Made by a program: the position numbers and the translations under genes. From Planctomycetota bacterium (GTDB lineage Bacteria; Planctomycetota; PUPC01; JABMSA01): a stretch of 5,812 nt of DNA. Positions 1 to 5,812 of this stretch are shown here, piece after piece. How positions within the stretch are numbered: position 1 is the first letter of the stretch; the number at the start of each line of letters is the position of its first letter. The notes beneath the pieces were generated by a model, which saw only the letters and a list, made by a program, of their open reading frames with translations, searched no databases and was not told where the DNA came from. Location: positions 1 to 5,812 of the forward strand of contig JABMSA010000797.1 in assembly GCA_013202185.1 (NCBI GenBank). The letters run 5' to 3'.

Positions 1-100
1 CCGCAACATAGGCCACAACTACGTCGGAACCGAGCACCTGCTGCTTGGGCTGCTGCGCGAAAACGAGGGCCTCGCGGCCAAGGTGCTCACGAACATGGGC
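1..100 (+). repeat. Direct repeat, copy 1 (identical to 657-756 in clpC)
   Basis: Bases 1-100 are identical to 657-756 at every position, including silent sites, and lie in the same reading frame. Identity ends abruptly at 101. From 101 to 151, against 757-807, I count 19 mismatches in 51 aligned bases. The left limit of the repeat is unknown because it runs off the window. The pattern suggests recent gene conversion between neighbouring paralogues. An assembly effect at a contig end is the main alternative. Confidence 0.9.
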
Positions 101-151
101 GTCACGCTCGAGACCGTCCGCAAAGAAGTATTGAAATTTCTGGATGCGTGA
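1..151 (+). CDS. 3' end of a Clp N-terminal (repeat) domain protein lacking AAA+ modules, partial
   Basis: This open frame enters from the left edge (first whole codon at 2) and stops at TGA 149-151. Its 49 visible residues form the C-terminal half of a Clp_N repeat, with GHNYVGTEH, LLLGLLRE and a final helix ending KFLDA. The frame stops exactly where ClpC would continue into the linker and first AAA+ module. The gene is therefore either a stand-alone Clp N-domain protein or the remnant of a partial clpC duplication. In ClpC this domain binds substrates and adaptors (phosphoarginine and MecA in Firmicutes), and the Glu of GTEH (codon 32-34), which contacts phosphoarginine in B. subtilis ClpC, is kept. 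A free domain could act as an adaptor or competitor for ClpC; this is inference. The start and full length lie outside the window. The first 33 codons match clpC base for base, but the last 16 do not. Confidence 0.7.
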   Translation, partial: RNIGHNYVGTEHLLLGLLRENEGLAAKVLTNMGVTLETVRKEVLKFLDA

Positions 152-218
152 GTCGGCCTCCCATCGGAGAGCCGCCCGCTCACCTGCAAAAAGATAGAAG
201 AAACGGAGTTGGCAACTG

Positions 219-347
219 ATGAAAGACAAAGCGCCGGAGCAAGTTTCATCAGAAAGAGCCTCGACGATGAATCGCAATAGCAGTACCGGTTTCAACCGCT
301 TTCGGGCCTCGGCTGCGTCCCCGGAAGGGCCAGGCCCCAAGAGGTAA
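219..347 (+). CDS. Possible small protein of 42 aa between the Clp N-domain gene and clpC
   Basis: An ATG at 219 opens 42 codons ending in TAA 345-347, 16 bases before the clpC start. A GGAG at 205-208 lies 10 bases upstream of the ATG, a usable ribosome binding site. The peptide starts MKDKAPEQ and ends GPGPKR. It is hydrophilic and rich in Ser (7) and basic residues (8 Lys/Arg against 4 Asp/Glu), with no membrane segment or known motif. If real it would be co-transcribed with clpC, as a small protein or a leader whose translation affects clpC. Its 3' part overlaps a potential stem (304-309 with 332-337). I do not recognise it. An open frame of this length can easily arise by chance in GC-rich DNA, so the call rests mainly on the ribosome site and the close spacing. 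Confidence 0.3.
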   Translation: MKDKAPEQVSSERASTMNRNSSTGFNRFRASAASPEGPGPKR

Positions 348-363
348 CGGGGGAACTCAACAG

Positions 364-2826
364 ATGCATGACAAGTTCACAGAACGAGCCAGAAAAGTGA
401 TGATCCACGCCAGAGAAGAGGCGCGGCGTTTCGGGCACGAGTACATCGGGACCGAACACGTACTGCTGGGCCTGGTGAAGGAGGGCACCGGCGTAGCCGC
501 ACACGTCCTCAAGAGCCTCGGCGTAGATCTGAAGAAAATCCGCGTAGAAGTGGAGAAGCTGGTTCAGACAGGCTCGGTGGCCGCTACGGCCGGCCAGCAG
601 CAGCCTCCATTCACTCCCAGGGCAAAAAAGGTGCTCGACCTCTCGATGGAGGAAGCCCGCAACATAGGCCACAACTACGTCGGAACCGAGCACCTGCTGC
701 TTGGGCTGCTGCGCGAAAACGAGGGCCTCGCGGCCAAGGTGCTCACGAACATGGGCCTCAAGCTCGAAGCCGTTCGCGAAGAAGTGCTCGAGTTCCTCGG
801 AACCGAATTCCCCAGCGGCGAGCCAAAGGCAGCGGCGAAAAAGGCGAAGTCCGACACGCCCGCTCTCGACAACTTCGGGCGCGACCTCACCGACCTGGCA
901 AGGGAAGACAAGCTGGACCCCGTGATCGGTCGGAAAGACGAGATCGAGCGCCTCACGCAGGTGCTCAGCCGCCGCACCAAGAACAACCCCGTTTTGCTGG
1001 GCGAGGCCGGCGTAGGCAAAACCGCCATAGTCGAAGGTTTTGCGCAATCGGTGATAGACAACAACGTACCCGAGCTGCTCCTCGATCGCAGGATCGTCGT
1101 TTTGGACCTGGCAATGATGGTTGCAGGCACCAAGTACCGGGGGCAATTCGAAGAGCGAATAAAGGCCGTCATGAACGAGGTGCGCCGAGCGAAAAACATA
1201 ATCCTCTTCATCGACGAGCTCCACACGCTCGTGGGCGCCGGCGGCGCCGAAGGCGCAATCGACGCCTCAAACGTCTTGAAGCCGGCACTCAGCCGAGGCG
1301 AAATACAATGCATCGGCGCCACCACCCTCGACGAATACCGCAAATATATCGAGAAAGACAGCGCGCTCGAGCGGAGATTCCAGACTATCATGGTGCATCC
1401 GCCCAATTGCCCGGAGACGCTCGCAATACTCAAGGGCCTGCGCGATCGCTACGAATCGCACCATCGAGTGCAATACACCGACGCCGCCCTCGAAAGCTGC
1501 GTTGAGCTATCCAACCGCTACATAACCGGCAGATTCCTGCCCGACAAGGCCATCGACGTCCTCGACGAAGCCGGCGCACGTGTCAGAATGAACGCAACCA
1601 CAAAGCCGCCGGACCTCAAGGAGATCGAAGACGACCTCCAGATGCTCAACGAAGAAAAGGAATCGGCCGTGGTAAGCCAAGATTTCGAGCGCGCCGCGAT
1701 CATACGCGACAAGGCCGAAAAGCTCCGATCCAGGAAGGAAGATGTTCAAACGCACTGGCGCGAACAATCCAGCGAGAGAGAGGGCCTCGTAGACGAAGAG
1801 GTAATTGCCGAAGTCGTTTCGAAGATGACCGGAGTGCCGCTCACCCGCCTCGAGACCGCCGAGGCCGAGCGGCTGGTGAACATGGAAGACACGCTGCACA
1901 AGCGCGTCGTGAGCCAGCACGAGCCGATCACGGCTGTGGCCCGTGCCATTCGGCGGTCGAGATCGGGCCTCAAGGACCCGCGCCGGCCGGTAGCGTCTTT
2001 CCTCTTCCTCGGCCCGTCGGGCGTGGGCAAAACACTCCTGGCCCGGGCACTCGCCGAGTTCATGTTCGGCCAAGAAGACGCACTCCTGCAGATCGACATG
2101 TCGGAATACATGGAAAAGCACAACGTATCCAGGCTGATCGGCGCCCCGCCGGGATACGTCGGTTACGAAGAAGGCGGACAGCTCACCGAGAAGATTCGCC
2201 GCAGGCCATATTGCGTTTTGCTTCTCGACGAAATCGAAAAGGCGCACCCGGATGTGTTCAACATGCTCCTCCAGATAATGGAAGAAGGGCACCTCACCGA
2301 CAGCTTCGGCCGCCGCGTAGACTTTCGCAACTGCGTGCTCCTGATGACCTCCAACATCGGCGCTTCAATGATCAAGAGCCAGGGCAGCCTGGGCTTTGTG
2401 CCGCGGACCGCCGAGAAAACCTACGAGCAGATGAAGCAACAGCTCATCAAGGAAGTTGAACGACACTTCAGGCCCGAATTCCTCAACCGTCTTGACGATA
2501 CGATAGTGTTCAGGCAACTCACCAAGGACGATATGAAAGAGATCGTTGTGCTCGAGTTCAAAAACGTGCTCGACCGCCTGCGCGAACGCAACATAGATGT
2601 AAAGATCAGCAACCCCGCCAAGGAGTTCATCATCGAGCGCGGTTTCGACCCCGACTTCGGCGCGCGGCCCATCCGCAGAGCCATCGAGCGCTTCATCGAA
2701 GACCCGCTCTCCGAAGAACTCCTGCGCGGGCAGTTCAAGTCGGGTGATACCATCCTCGTGCAGTGCAAGGACGACCACCTCGTCTTCAAGACAGCCAAGG
2801 AAGAACCCGTAGGCGTGAACAAATAA
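364..2826 (+). CDS. clpC: ATP-dependent Clp protease, ATP-binding subunit ClpC (AAA+ unfoldase)
   Basis: ClpC is a cytosolic hexameric unfoldase that threads damaged or adaptor-tagged proteins into the ClpP peptidase. The 820 aa is close to the ~810 aa of B. subtilis ClpC. Two N-domain repeats (about 5-60 and 80-140) each carry GTEH; Glu31 and Glu109 match the phosphoarginine-binding glutamates. AAA1 has Walker A 213-220 (GEAGVGKT), pore loop KYRG 257-260, Walker B ending D284-E285, sensor region ATT 319-321 and Arg fingers R337/R338. A short UVR-like coiled-coil M domain spans about 425-465; F441 seems to match the Phe that holds the resting state in Firmicute ClpC. AAA2 has Walker A 550-557 (GPSGVGKT), pore loop GYVG 597-600, Walker B ending D622-E623, Arg finger R709 and sensor-2 GAR 766-768. 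LGF 676-678 is the ClpP-docking loop, so this is a ClpC rather than a ClpB. The ATG at 364 fits the family N-terminus (KFTERARKV), with a GGGGGA-like site about 8 bases upstream. I see no CIRCE or CtsR operator. The gene ends at a strong terminator. No key residue is missing. Confidence 0.97.
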   Translation: MHDKFTERARKVMIHAREEARRFGHEYIGTEHVLLGLVKEGTGVAAHVLKSLGVDLKKIRVEVEKLVQTGSVAATAGQQQPPFTPRAKKVLDLSMEEARNIGHNYVGTEHLLLGLLRENEGLAAKVLTNMGLKLEAVREEVLEFLGTEFPSGEPKAAAKKAKSDTPALDNFGRDLTDLAREDKLDPVIGRKDEIERLTQVLSRRTKNNPVLLGEAGVGKTAIVEGFAQSVIDNNVPELLLDRRIVVLDLAMMVAGTKYRGQFEERIKAVMNEVRRAKNIILFIDELHTLVGAGGAEGAIDASNVLKPALSRGEIQCIGATTLDEYRKYIEKDSALERRFQTIMVHPPNCPETLAILKGLRDRYESHHRVQYTDAALESCVELSNRYITGRFLPDKAIDVLDEAGARVRMNATTKPPDLKEIEDDLQMLNEEKESAVVSQDFERAAIIRDKAEKLRSRKEDVQTHWREQSSEREGLVDEEVIAEVVSKMTGVPLTRLETAEAERLVNMEDTLHKRVVSQHEPITAVARAIRRSRSGLKDPRRPVASFLFLGPSGVGKTLLARALAEFMFGQEDALLQIDMSEYMEKHNVSRLIGAPPGYVGYEEGGQLTEKIRRRPYCVLLLDEIEKAHPDVFNMLLQIMEEGHLTDSFGRRVDFRNCVLLMTSNIGASMIKSQGSLGFVPRTAEKTYEQMKQQLIKEVERHFRPEFLNRLDDTIVFRQLTKDDMKEIVVLEFKNVLDRLRERNIDVKISNPAKEFIIERGFDPDFGARPIRRAIERFIEDPLSEELLRGQFKSGDTILVQCKDDHLVFKTAKEEPVGVNK
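657..756 (+). repeat. Direct repeat, copy 2, in the second N-domain repeat of clpC
   Basis: This is the partner of 1-100, identical over 100 bases. It encodes residues 99-131 of ClpC, which include the second GTEH motif and LLLGLLREN. The other ClpC repeat module (around residues 20-50) encodes a similar peptide but is clearly different at the DNA level. The perfect sharing is therefore between the two genes and not between modules within clpC. Confidence 0.9.
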
Positions 2827-2853
2827 AGCGTGTGAACGCACGGCAGAATCCAG

Positions 2854-2887
2854 GCGGGCCGGGAACAAACGTTCTCGGCCCGCTTTT
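2854..2887 (+). terminator. Intrinsic (Rho-independent) terminator of clpC
   Basis: Bases 2854-2866 pair with 2871-2883 in a 13-bp stem with one G-T pair and a four-base AAAC loop. TTTT follows at 2884-2887. The lower stem is GC-rich (GCGGGCCG with CGGCCCGC). It begins 28 bases after the clpC stop codon. The opposite strand has no comparable T-run, so it acts in the + direction. It should separate clpC from the signalling gene downstream. Confidence 0.92.
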
Positions 2888-2968
2888 GCTTACGGCTTGC
2901 GGCCGTGGTGTGCGGGCATCGAGCCGCCGCTTGCCCCTCATCCTCGAAATCATCTAACCTCACGAGCG

Positions 2969-2985
2969 GAATCATACGATAATTC
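2969..2985. promoter_or_regulatory. Imperfect palindrome and possible -10 region upstream of the GGDEF/HD-GYP gene
   Basis: The gap 2888-3100 between the terminator and the next start codon must hold the downstream gene's promoter if the terminator works. Its only AT-rich patch contains a 17-bp imperfect palindrome with arms GAATCAT and ATAATTC around a short centre (one mismatched pair in the arms). GATAAT at 2978-2983 differs from the -10 consensus at one base, but I find no convincing TTGACA-like -35 at 16-18 bases spacing. It could be an operator or an activator-dependent promoter. This is a weak call based on base composition and symmetry alone. A small hairpin at 2892-2906 follows the terminator and has no T-run. 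Confidence 0.25.
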
Positions 2986-3100
2986 AATTGTACCTCGAAT
3001 CAAGCAGTCGCAAGGTCGTCGCATCAGGAAGAGGCAACATTTGCATCGCGACCACCTTCCGTGCGCCTTTGGATGAGGCCCGGACAGGAATAGATAGAAC

Positions 3101-5614
3101 ATGTGGGAGATTCCGCGAGCCACCAAAACAGTCACCTACAAGACTGTTGTTTGCATAGCCATCGGCCTGGCCGGTTTTGCGCTGAACTTCTGGCCGATAA
3201 ACGTCGACCTGCAAGGCGGCCACCACGCGAGTTTCATGATCGGCCTTGTTCTTCCAATGATCGTGACTCTGGCGTGGGGGTGGAAGTACGGGCTGATTTC
3301 GGCCACGCTGGGTATGGCCTGCCAAAACGGCTGGTTCCTCTGGGGCGTCCAGCCTCATACGCTCCTTTCGGTGCCGCCTCTCACCCTCTGGATTGTATGG
3401 CACGGCTGGTGCGAACAAAAGCAAAGACGATCCGGATCGCGTTGGTGGAACCCATACCTCGTCGAGATCCCATTCCGCGTTGTCAATTCAATACTTCTCT
3501 ATTCAATACTCAGATGGGTATGGGCTTCCGACCCCGCCTCCGGTGAACTCGTCCCCCGCCGCGTAGTGAACTTCATCATCGCAAAGGACCTCATCAACGC
3601 ATACGTCGTGCTGCTGCTCGCCGACGCCGTAATGAGCTTCGGCCTTGTCAAGAAGGTACTGATCCTCGAAAAAAGCTCGAGGCAAAGAGGCGAAACATAC
3701 ATCGTTGCCACGTCGGTGCTGCTGGGAATACACTTCTGGATCGTCGACAGCCTGCTGAGCCACTTTGTATTCCGCACTGGGGAAAAGTCTTTCCTCGATG
3801 TTCTCGCTCTAGACATACCGCCTCACGAGCTTTACGTCAGGACGTTCTTTCTGTTTGCCTGCCTGATCGGCGGGCTGCTCGTGTCGAAATTCGTGCTCAG
3901 GCAGCGAGAAGACGAAGAGGCGCTCAACGTCTCGGAAAATCTGCTCGCAAGCATCATCGGCCAGACCCCCTTCTCCACGCTGGTGACCGATGCCAGAGGC
4001 GATTGCATTCACCAGAACCCCGCCTGCCGGGAGCTTTTCGGCATCGGGGCCAAGACATCGGCGATGGACAATTACAACCTCTTCTCGGATCCGATCATAA
4101 GGGAGCAGGGGCACCACGAAGAAGTCGACCAAGTGTTCAAACAGGATCGTACCGCCCGTTTTGTCGTCGAGTACGACATTTCAAAGGTCCACACGATAGA
4201 CACCGACAAGGCGGCGCGCCCCGTCCTCAACATCACCATTTTCCCGATCAAGAACACCGCCGGCAGGGTTGTCAACGCAGTTGTTCAGCACGAAGACATC
4301 ACCAAGCGCGTCAAGGCACAGGAGGGTCTCGAGCAGGCCAACCAGCAGTTGAAGGCGCTGGCCACCACCGACGAGCTGACGGGCCTGTGCAATCGGCGGC
4401 GCTTCCTCGAGAAGCTCGACGAAGAGTGCAAGCGGGCCAAGCGTTACGGCACCGACCTCGCACTCCTCATGCTCGATATTGACCTGTTCAAGACCATCAA
4501 CGACACCTACGGCCACGCGTTCGGCGACCTCGTGCTCATCGAGGCCGCGGCAGTGCTGGCCCTCGAAGCCAGGTCCAACGACGTGGTGGCGCGTTACGCC
4601 GGCGATGAGTTCATGGTTCTCATGCCCAACGCAGCCGCCGCAAACGCACTCACAGTTGCCGAGCGCATCCGCGATCGAATGGCCAACCGAAGCATTTCCG
4701 ACGGCGAGCGAGCCGTTCGCGGGTCGTTCAGCGTGGGCATAAGCTCTACCAATGCCCGCACCGACGGCTCACCGGGAAGCCTCGTAAGCCTGGCCGACGA
4801 AGCACTCTACGCCGCCAAGCAGGCCGGCAGAGACTGCGTGATAACCTGCGACCAGATACCCGGCGATCAGAGGGCCGAAGCCCTACTCAAGAAACATGCC
4901 ATCAAGGACTTCCAGGAGCGCCTCCACGAAATCTCGCGCGAAACAAGGCAAACTTTCGTCGAGAGCATCCAGAGCCTCACACAGGCGCTCGAGGCGCGAG
5001 ACTACTACACCAAAAGCCACTCCGAAAACGTCACAAGCTATGCCGTTGGCATCGCAAGGACAATGGGCCTGGGAACCGAGGAAATACAAATCATCCGCCG
5101 GGCCGCGATGGTCCACGACATCGGCAAGATCGGGCTGCCCGACGCCATACTCAACAAATCCGGAACGCTGACGTCCGACGAGCGCAGGATCATGGAACAG
5201 CACGTGCTCATCGGAGTCAGGATACTCGCACAATTGAGGTTCCTCGACCGCGAAGTGCCCATCGTCCGACACCACCACGAGCGATGCGCCGGAGGAGGAT
5301 ACCCCGACGGCATCGCCGGACACATGATTCCACTCGGCGCACAGGTGCTGGCCGTGGCCGACGCATTCGACGCCATAACCTCCGACAGATGCTACCAGAA
5401 AGCACGATCAGTGGCCGACGCCGTGGCCATCCTCACCCAAGAGTCGGGACAACAGTTCGAGCCCGACGTTGCAGCCGCTCTCGTCGAATGGGTCAGCGAG
5501 ACCAGCCGGACCACCGCGAAAAACGGCGACACCACCGTCACCGACACCACCGTCGCCGACACCACCGTCATCGACATCCTCGCCAGCGACCGAGCAATCA
5601 CCGCCGCCTTCTGA
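3101..5614 (+). CDS. Membrane-bound PAS-GGDEF-HD-GYP protein (c-di-GMP cyclase/phosphodiesterase)
   Basis: This is a bifunctional c-di-GMP signalling enzyme, inner membrane with cytoplasmic catalytic domains. About eight transmembrane helices lie near residues 16-33, 45-61, 64-83, 87-103, 123-141, 158-182, 199-222 and 244-266. The last two, with PPHELYVR (240-247) between them, resemble a two-helix module I recall from many PAS sensor kinases; helices 1-6 I cannot assign to a MASE family. A PAS domain follows (about 280-403, ending EDITKR), then a short coiled linker. The GGDEF domain (about 421-585) starts TTDELTGLCNRRRF. Its active site is AGDEF (500-504), with RxxD (R491-D494) placed exactly as an inhibitory I-site. 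An AGDEF cyclase, V. cholerae VCA0965, is known to be active. The HD-GYP domain (about 610-800) has H640, H672-D673 with K676, H701, H725-H726, GYP 733-735 and D754, so the metal ligands are present. The conserved HHExxDG is HHERCAG: the Asp is Ala. The ATG at 3101 has AGGA 11 bases upstream and precedes the first helix. The gene appears monocistronic. Net activity (cyclase or phosphodiesterase) and the signal cannot be read from sequence. Confidence 0.93.
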   Translation: MWEIPRATKTVTYKTVVCIAIGLAGFALNFWPINVDLQGGHHASFMIGLVLPMIVTLAWGWKYGLISATLGMACQNGWFLWGVQPHTLLSVPPLTLWIVWHGWCEQKQRRSGSRWWNPYLVEIPFRVVNSILLYSILRWVWASDPASGELVPRRVVNFIIAKDLINAYVVLLLADAVMSFGLVKKVLILEKSSRQRGETYIVATSVLLGIHFWIVDSLLSHFVFRTGEKSFLDVLALDIPPHELYVRTFFLFACLIGGLLVSKFVLRQREDEEALNVSENLLASIIGQTPFSTLVTDARGDCIHQNPACRELFGIGAKTSAMDNYNLFSDPIIREQGHHEEVDQVFKQDRTARFVVEYDISKVHTIDTDKAARPVLNITIFPIKNTAGRVVNAVVQHEDITKRVKAQEGLEQANQQLKALATTDELTGLCNRRRFLEKLDEECKRAKRYGTDLALLMLDIDLFKTINDTYGHAFGDLVLIEAAAVLALEARSNDVVARYAGDEFMVLMPNAAAANALTVAERIRDRMANRSISDGERAVRGSFSVGISSTNARTDGSPGSLVSLADEALYAAKQAGRDCVITCDQIPGDQRAEALLKKHAIKDFQERLHEISRETRQTFVESIQSLTQALEARDYYTKSHSENVTSYAVGIARTMGLGTEEIQIIRRAAMVHDIGKIGLPDAILNKSGTLTSDERRIMEQHVLIGVRILAQLRFLDREVPIVRHHHERCAGGGYPDGIAGHMIPLGAQVLAVADAFDAITSDRCYQKARSVADAVAILTQESGQQFEPDVAAALVEWVSETSRTTAKNGDTTVTDTTVADTTVIDILASDRAITAAF
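5528..5572 (+). repeat. Three 15-bp tandem repeats encoding DTTVx at the C-terminus of the GGDEF/HD-GYP protein
   Basis: Three units of GACACCACCGTC plus one variable codon (ACC, GCC, ATC) run from 5528 to 5572, and the next GAC begins a fourth. They encode DTTVT, DTTVA and DTTVI (residues 810-824), just after the HD-GYP domain and before the last 13 residues. The period is a multiple of three, so copy number could change by slippage without breaking the frame. The tail lies outside the catalytic fold and is probably flexible. No function is known to me. Confidence 0.9.
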
Positions 5615-5618
5615 TCGA

Positions 5619-5654
5619 CGGCGACGAGAGCTGCACGGGAGCGCTCTTCCGCCG
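5619..5654 (+). terminator. Weak hairpin just after the GGDEF/HD-GYP gene, possible terminator
   Basis: CGGCG at 5619-5623 pairs with CGCCG at 5650-5654. Inside it, AGAGC at 5627-5631 pairs with GCTCT at 5643-5647, with a small internal bulge and an 11-base loop. The hairpin starts five bases after the stop codon, where a terminator is expected, but no T-run follows, so an intrinsic terminator is doubtful. A second short GC hairpin (5694-5698 with 5704-5708) also lacks a T-run. Confidence 0.2.
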
Positions 5655-5714
5655 TATGTGGTAAACTCAGAGCGTGTGCGGGAACCCTCATGCGGCCGAT
5701 CTCCGGCCCAATCC

Positions 5715-5751
5715 TTGACTCATCAGGTTGCGCTTTATACGCCCTTATTAT
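5715..5751 (+). promoter_or_regulatory. Possible outward-facing promoter near the right edge
   Basis: TTGACT at 5715-5720 matches the -35 consensus at five of six bases. TATACG at 5736-5741 is a moderate -10 at a short 15-base spacing, and TATTAT at 5746-5751 is a better -10 but too far away. The surrounding 5734-5764 is clearly more AT-rich than the genes, as expected of a promoter for a gene starting beyond the window. No coding sequence is supported in 5615-5812. The non-ideal spacing keeps this call weak. Confidence 0.25.
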
Positions 5752-5812
5752 TCCTGCATATAAAACGTCTCCGTAAACCATTACCACTCAACCACTTACG
5801 CGCTACGCGGCC

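Noticed and set aside
292..1224. 310-codon open frame on the minus strand opposite clpC
   Set aside because: It lies antisense to the fully supported clpC frame, has no recognisable domain, and is the usual long shadow frame in GC-rich coding DNA.
675..1433. 252-codon minus-strand open frame, and a similar one at 19-249, whose N- or C-terminal peptides match each other
   Set aside because: Their shared peptide is only the antisense reading of the duplicated 100 bases; both are shadows and not a repeated gene family.
364..2826. Possibility that the unfoldase is ClpB (disaggregase) or ClpA
   Set aside because: The middle domain is short and UVR-like rather than the long ClpB M domain, and an LGF ClpP-docking loop is present. 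The N-domain pattern and UVR-like insert fit ClpC and not ClpA.
2763..2957. 64-codon plus-strand open frame across the clpC end
   Set aside because: It overlaps the clpC 3' end in another frame and reads straight through the intrinsic terminator.
2888..3100. Possible c-di-GMP (GEMM-type) riboswitch in the leader of the GGDEF/HD-GYP gene
   Set aside because: I could not find the paired helices and tetraloop-receptor pattern expected of that class; only a small isolated hairpin and a palindrome are visible.
5690..5776. 28-codon plus-strand ORF after the GGDEF/HD-GYP gene
   Set aside because: Very short, no good ribosome site, no recognisable peptide, and it overlaps the promoter-like AT-rich patch.
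5392..5787. 131-codon minus-strand open frame that covers the right intergenic region
   Set aside because: More than half is antisense to the end of the HD-GYP gene, its valine-rich stretch is the antisense of the 15-bp repeats, and I see no domain or ribosome site.

Overview
The window carries two complete, unrelated protein genes on the + strand, plus the end of a third gene at the left edge. It looks like chromosomal DNA from a fairly GC-rich bacterium. The ClpC-type unfoldase with intact N-terminal repeats and a UVR-like middle domain, and a c-di-GMP enzyme fused to a membrane sensor, suit a free-living Gram-negative or PVC-like (for example planctomycete-type) bacterium. That placement is an impression from remembered ClpC sequences and is weak. 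No mobile element, CRISPR array, tRNA or rRNA was seen.

Left edge (1-363): positions 1-151 are the 3' end of an open frame that encodes the last part of a Clp N-terminal repeat and stops at TGA 149-151, with no AAA+ domain behind it. Its first 100 bases are identical to 657-756 inside clpC; identity then falls to about 63% over the next 51 bases. A possible 42-codon ORF (219-347) with a reasonable ribosome binding site fills most of the gap before clpC.

Middle (364-2887): a full-length clpC gene (820 aa) with two N-terminal repeats, two intact AAA+ modules, a UVR-like middle domain and an LGF ClpP-docking loop. It ends at a very clear intrinsic terminator (13-bp stem, AAAC loop, T4).

Right (2888-5812): a separate transcription unit encoding an 837-aa membrane protein: about eight transmembrane helices, a PAS domain, a GGDEF domain with an AGDEF active site and an intact RxxD inhibitory site, then an HD-GYP phosphodiesterase domain with its metal ligands present. 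It is predicted to make and/or degrade c-di-GMP in response to a membrane or PAS signal. Its C-terminus ends in a tandem pentapeptide repeat. The last ~200 bases are non-coding, with weak hairpins and a possible outward promoter.

The terminator separates the protein quality-control genes on the left from the signalling gene on the right, so nothing in the sequence links the two functionally. I see no convincing new multi-gene system. The most unusual point is the locally perfect sequence sharing between clpC and its upstream partial paralogue.
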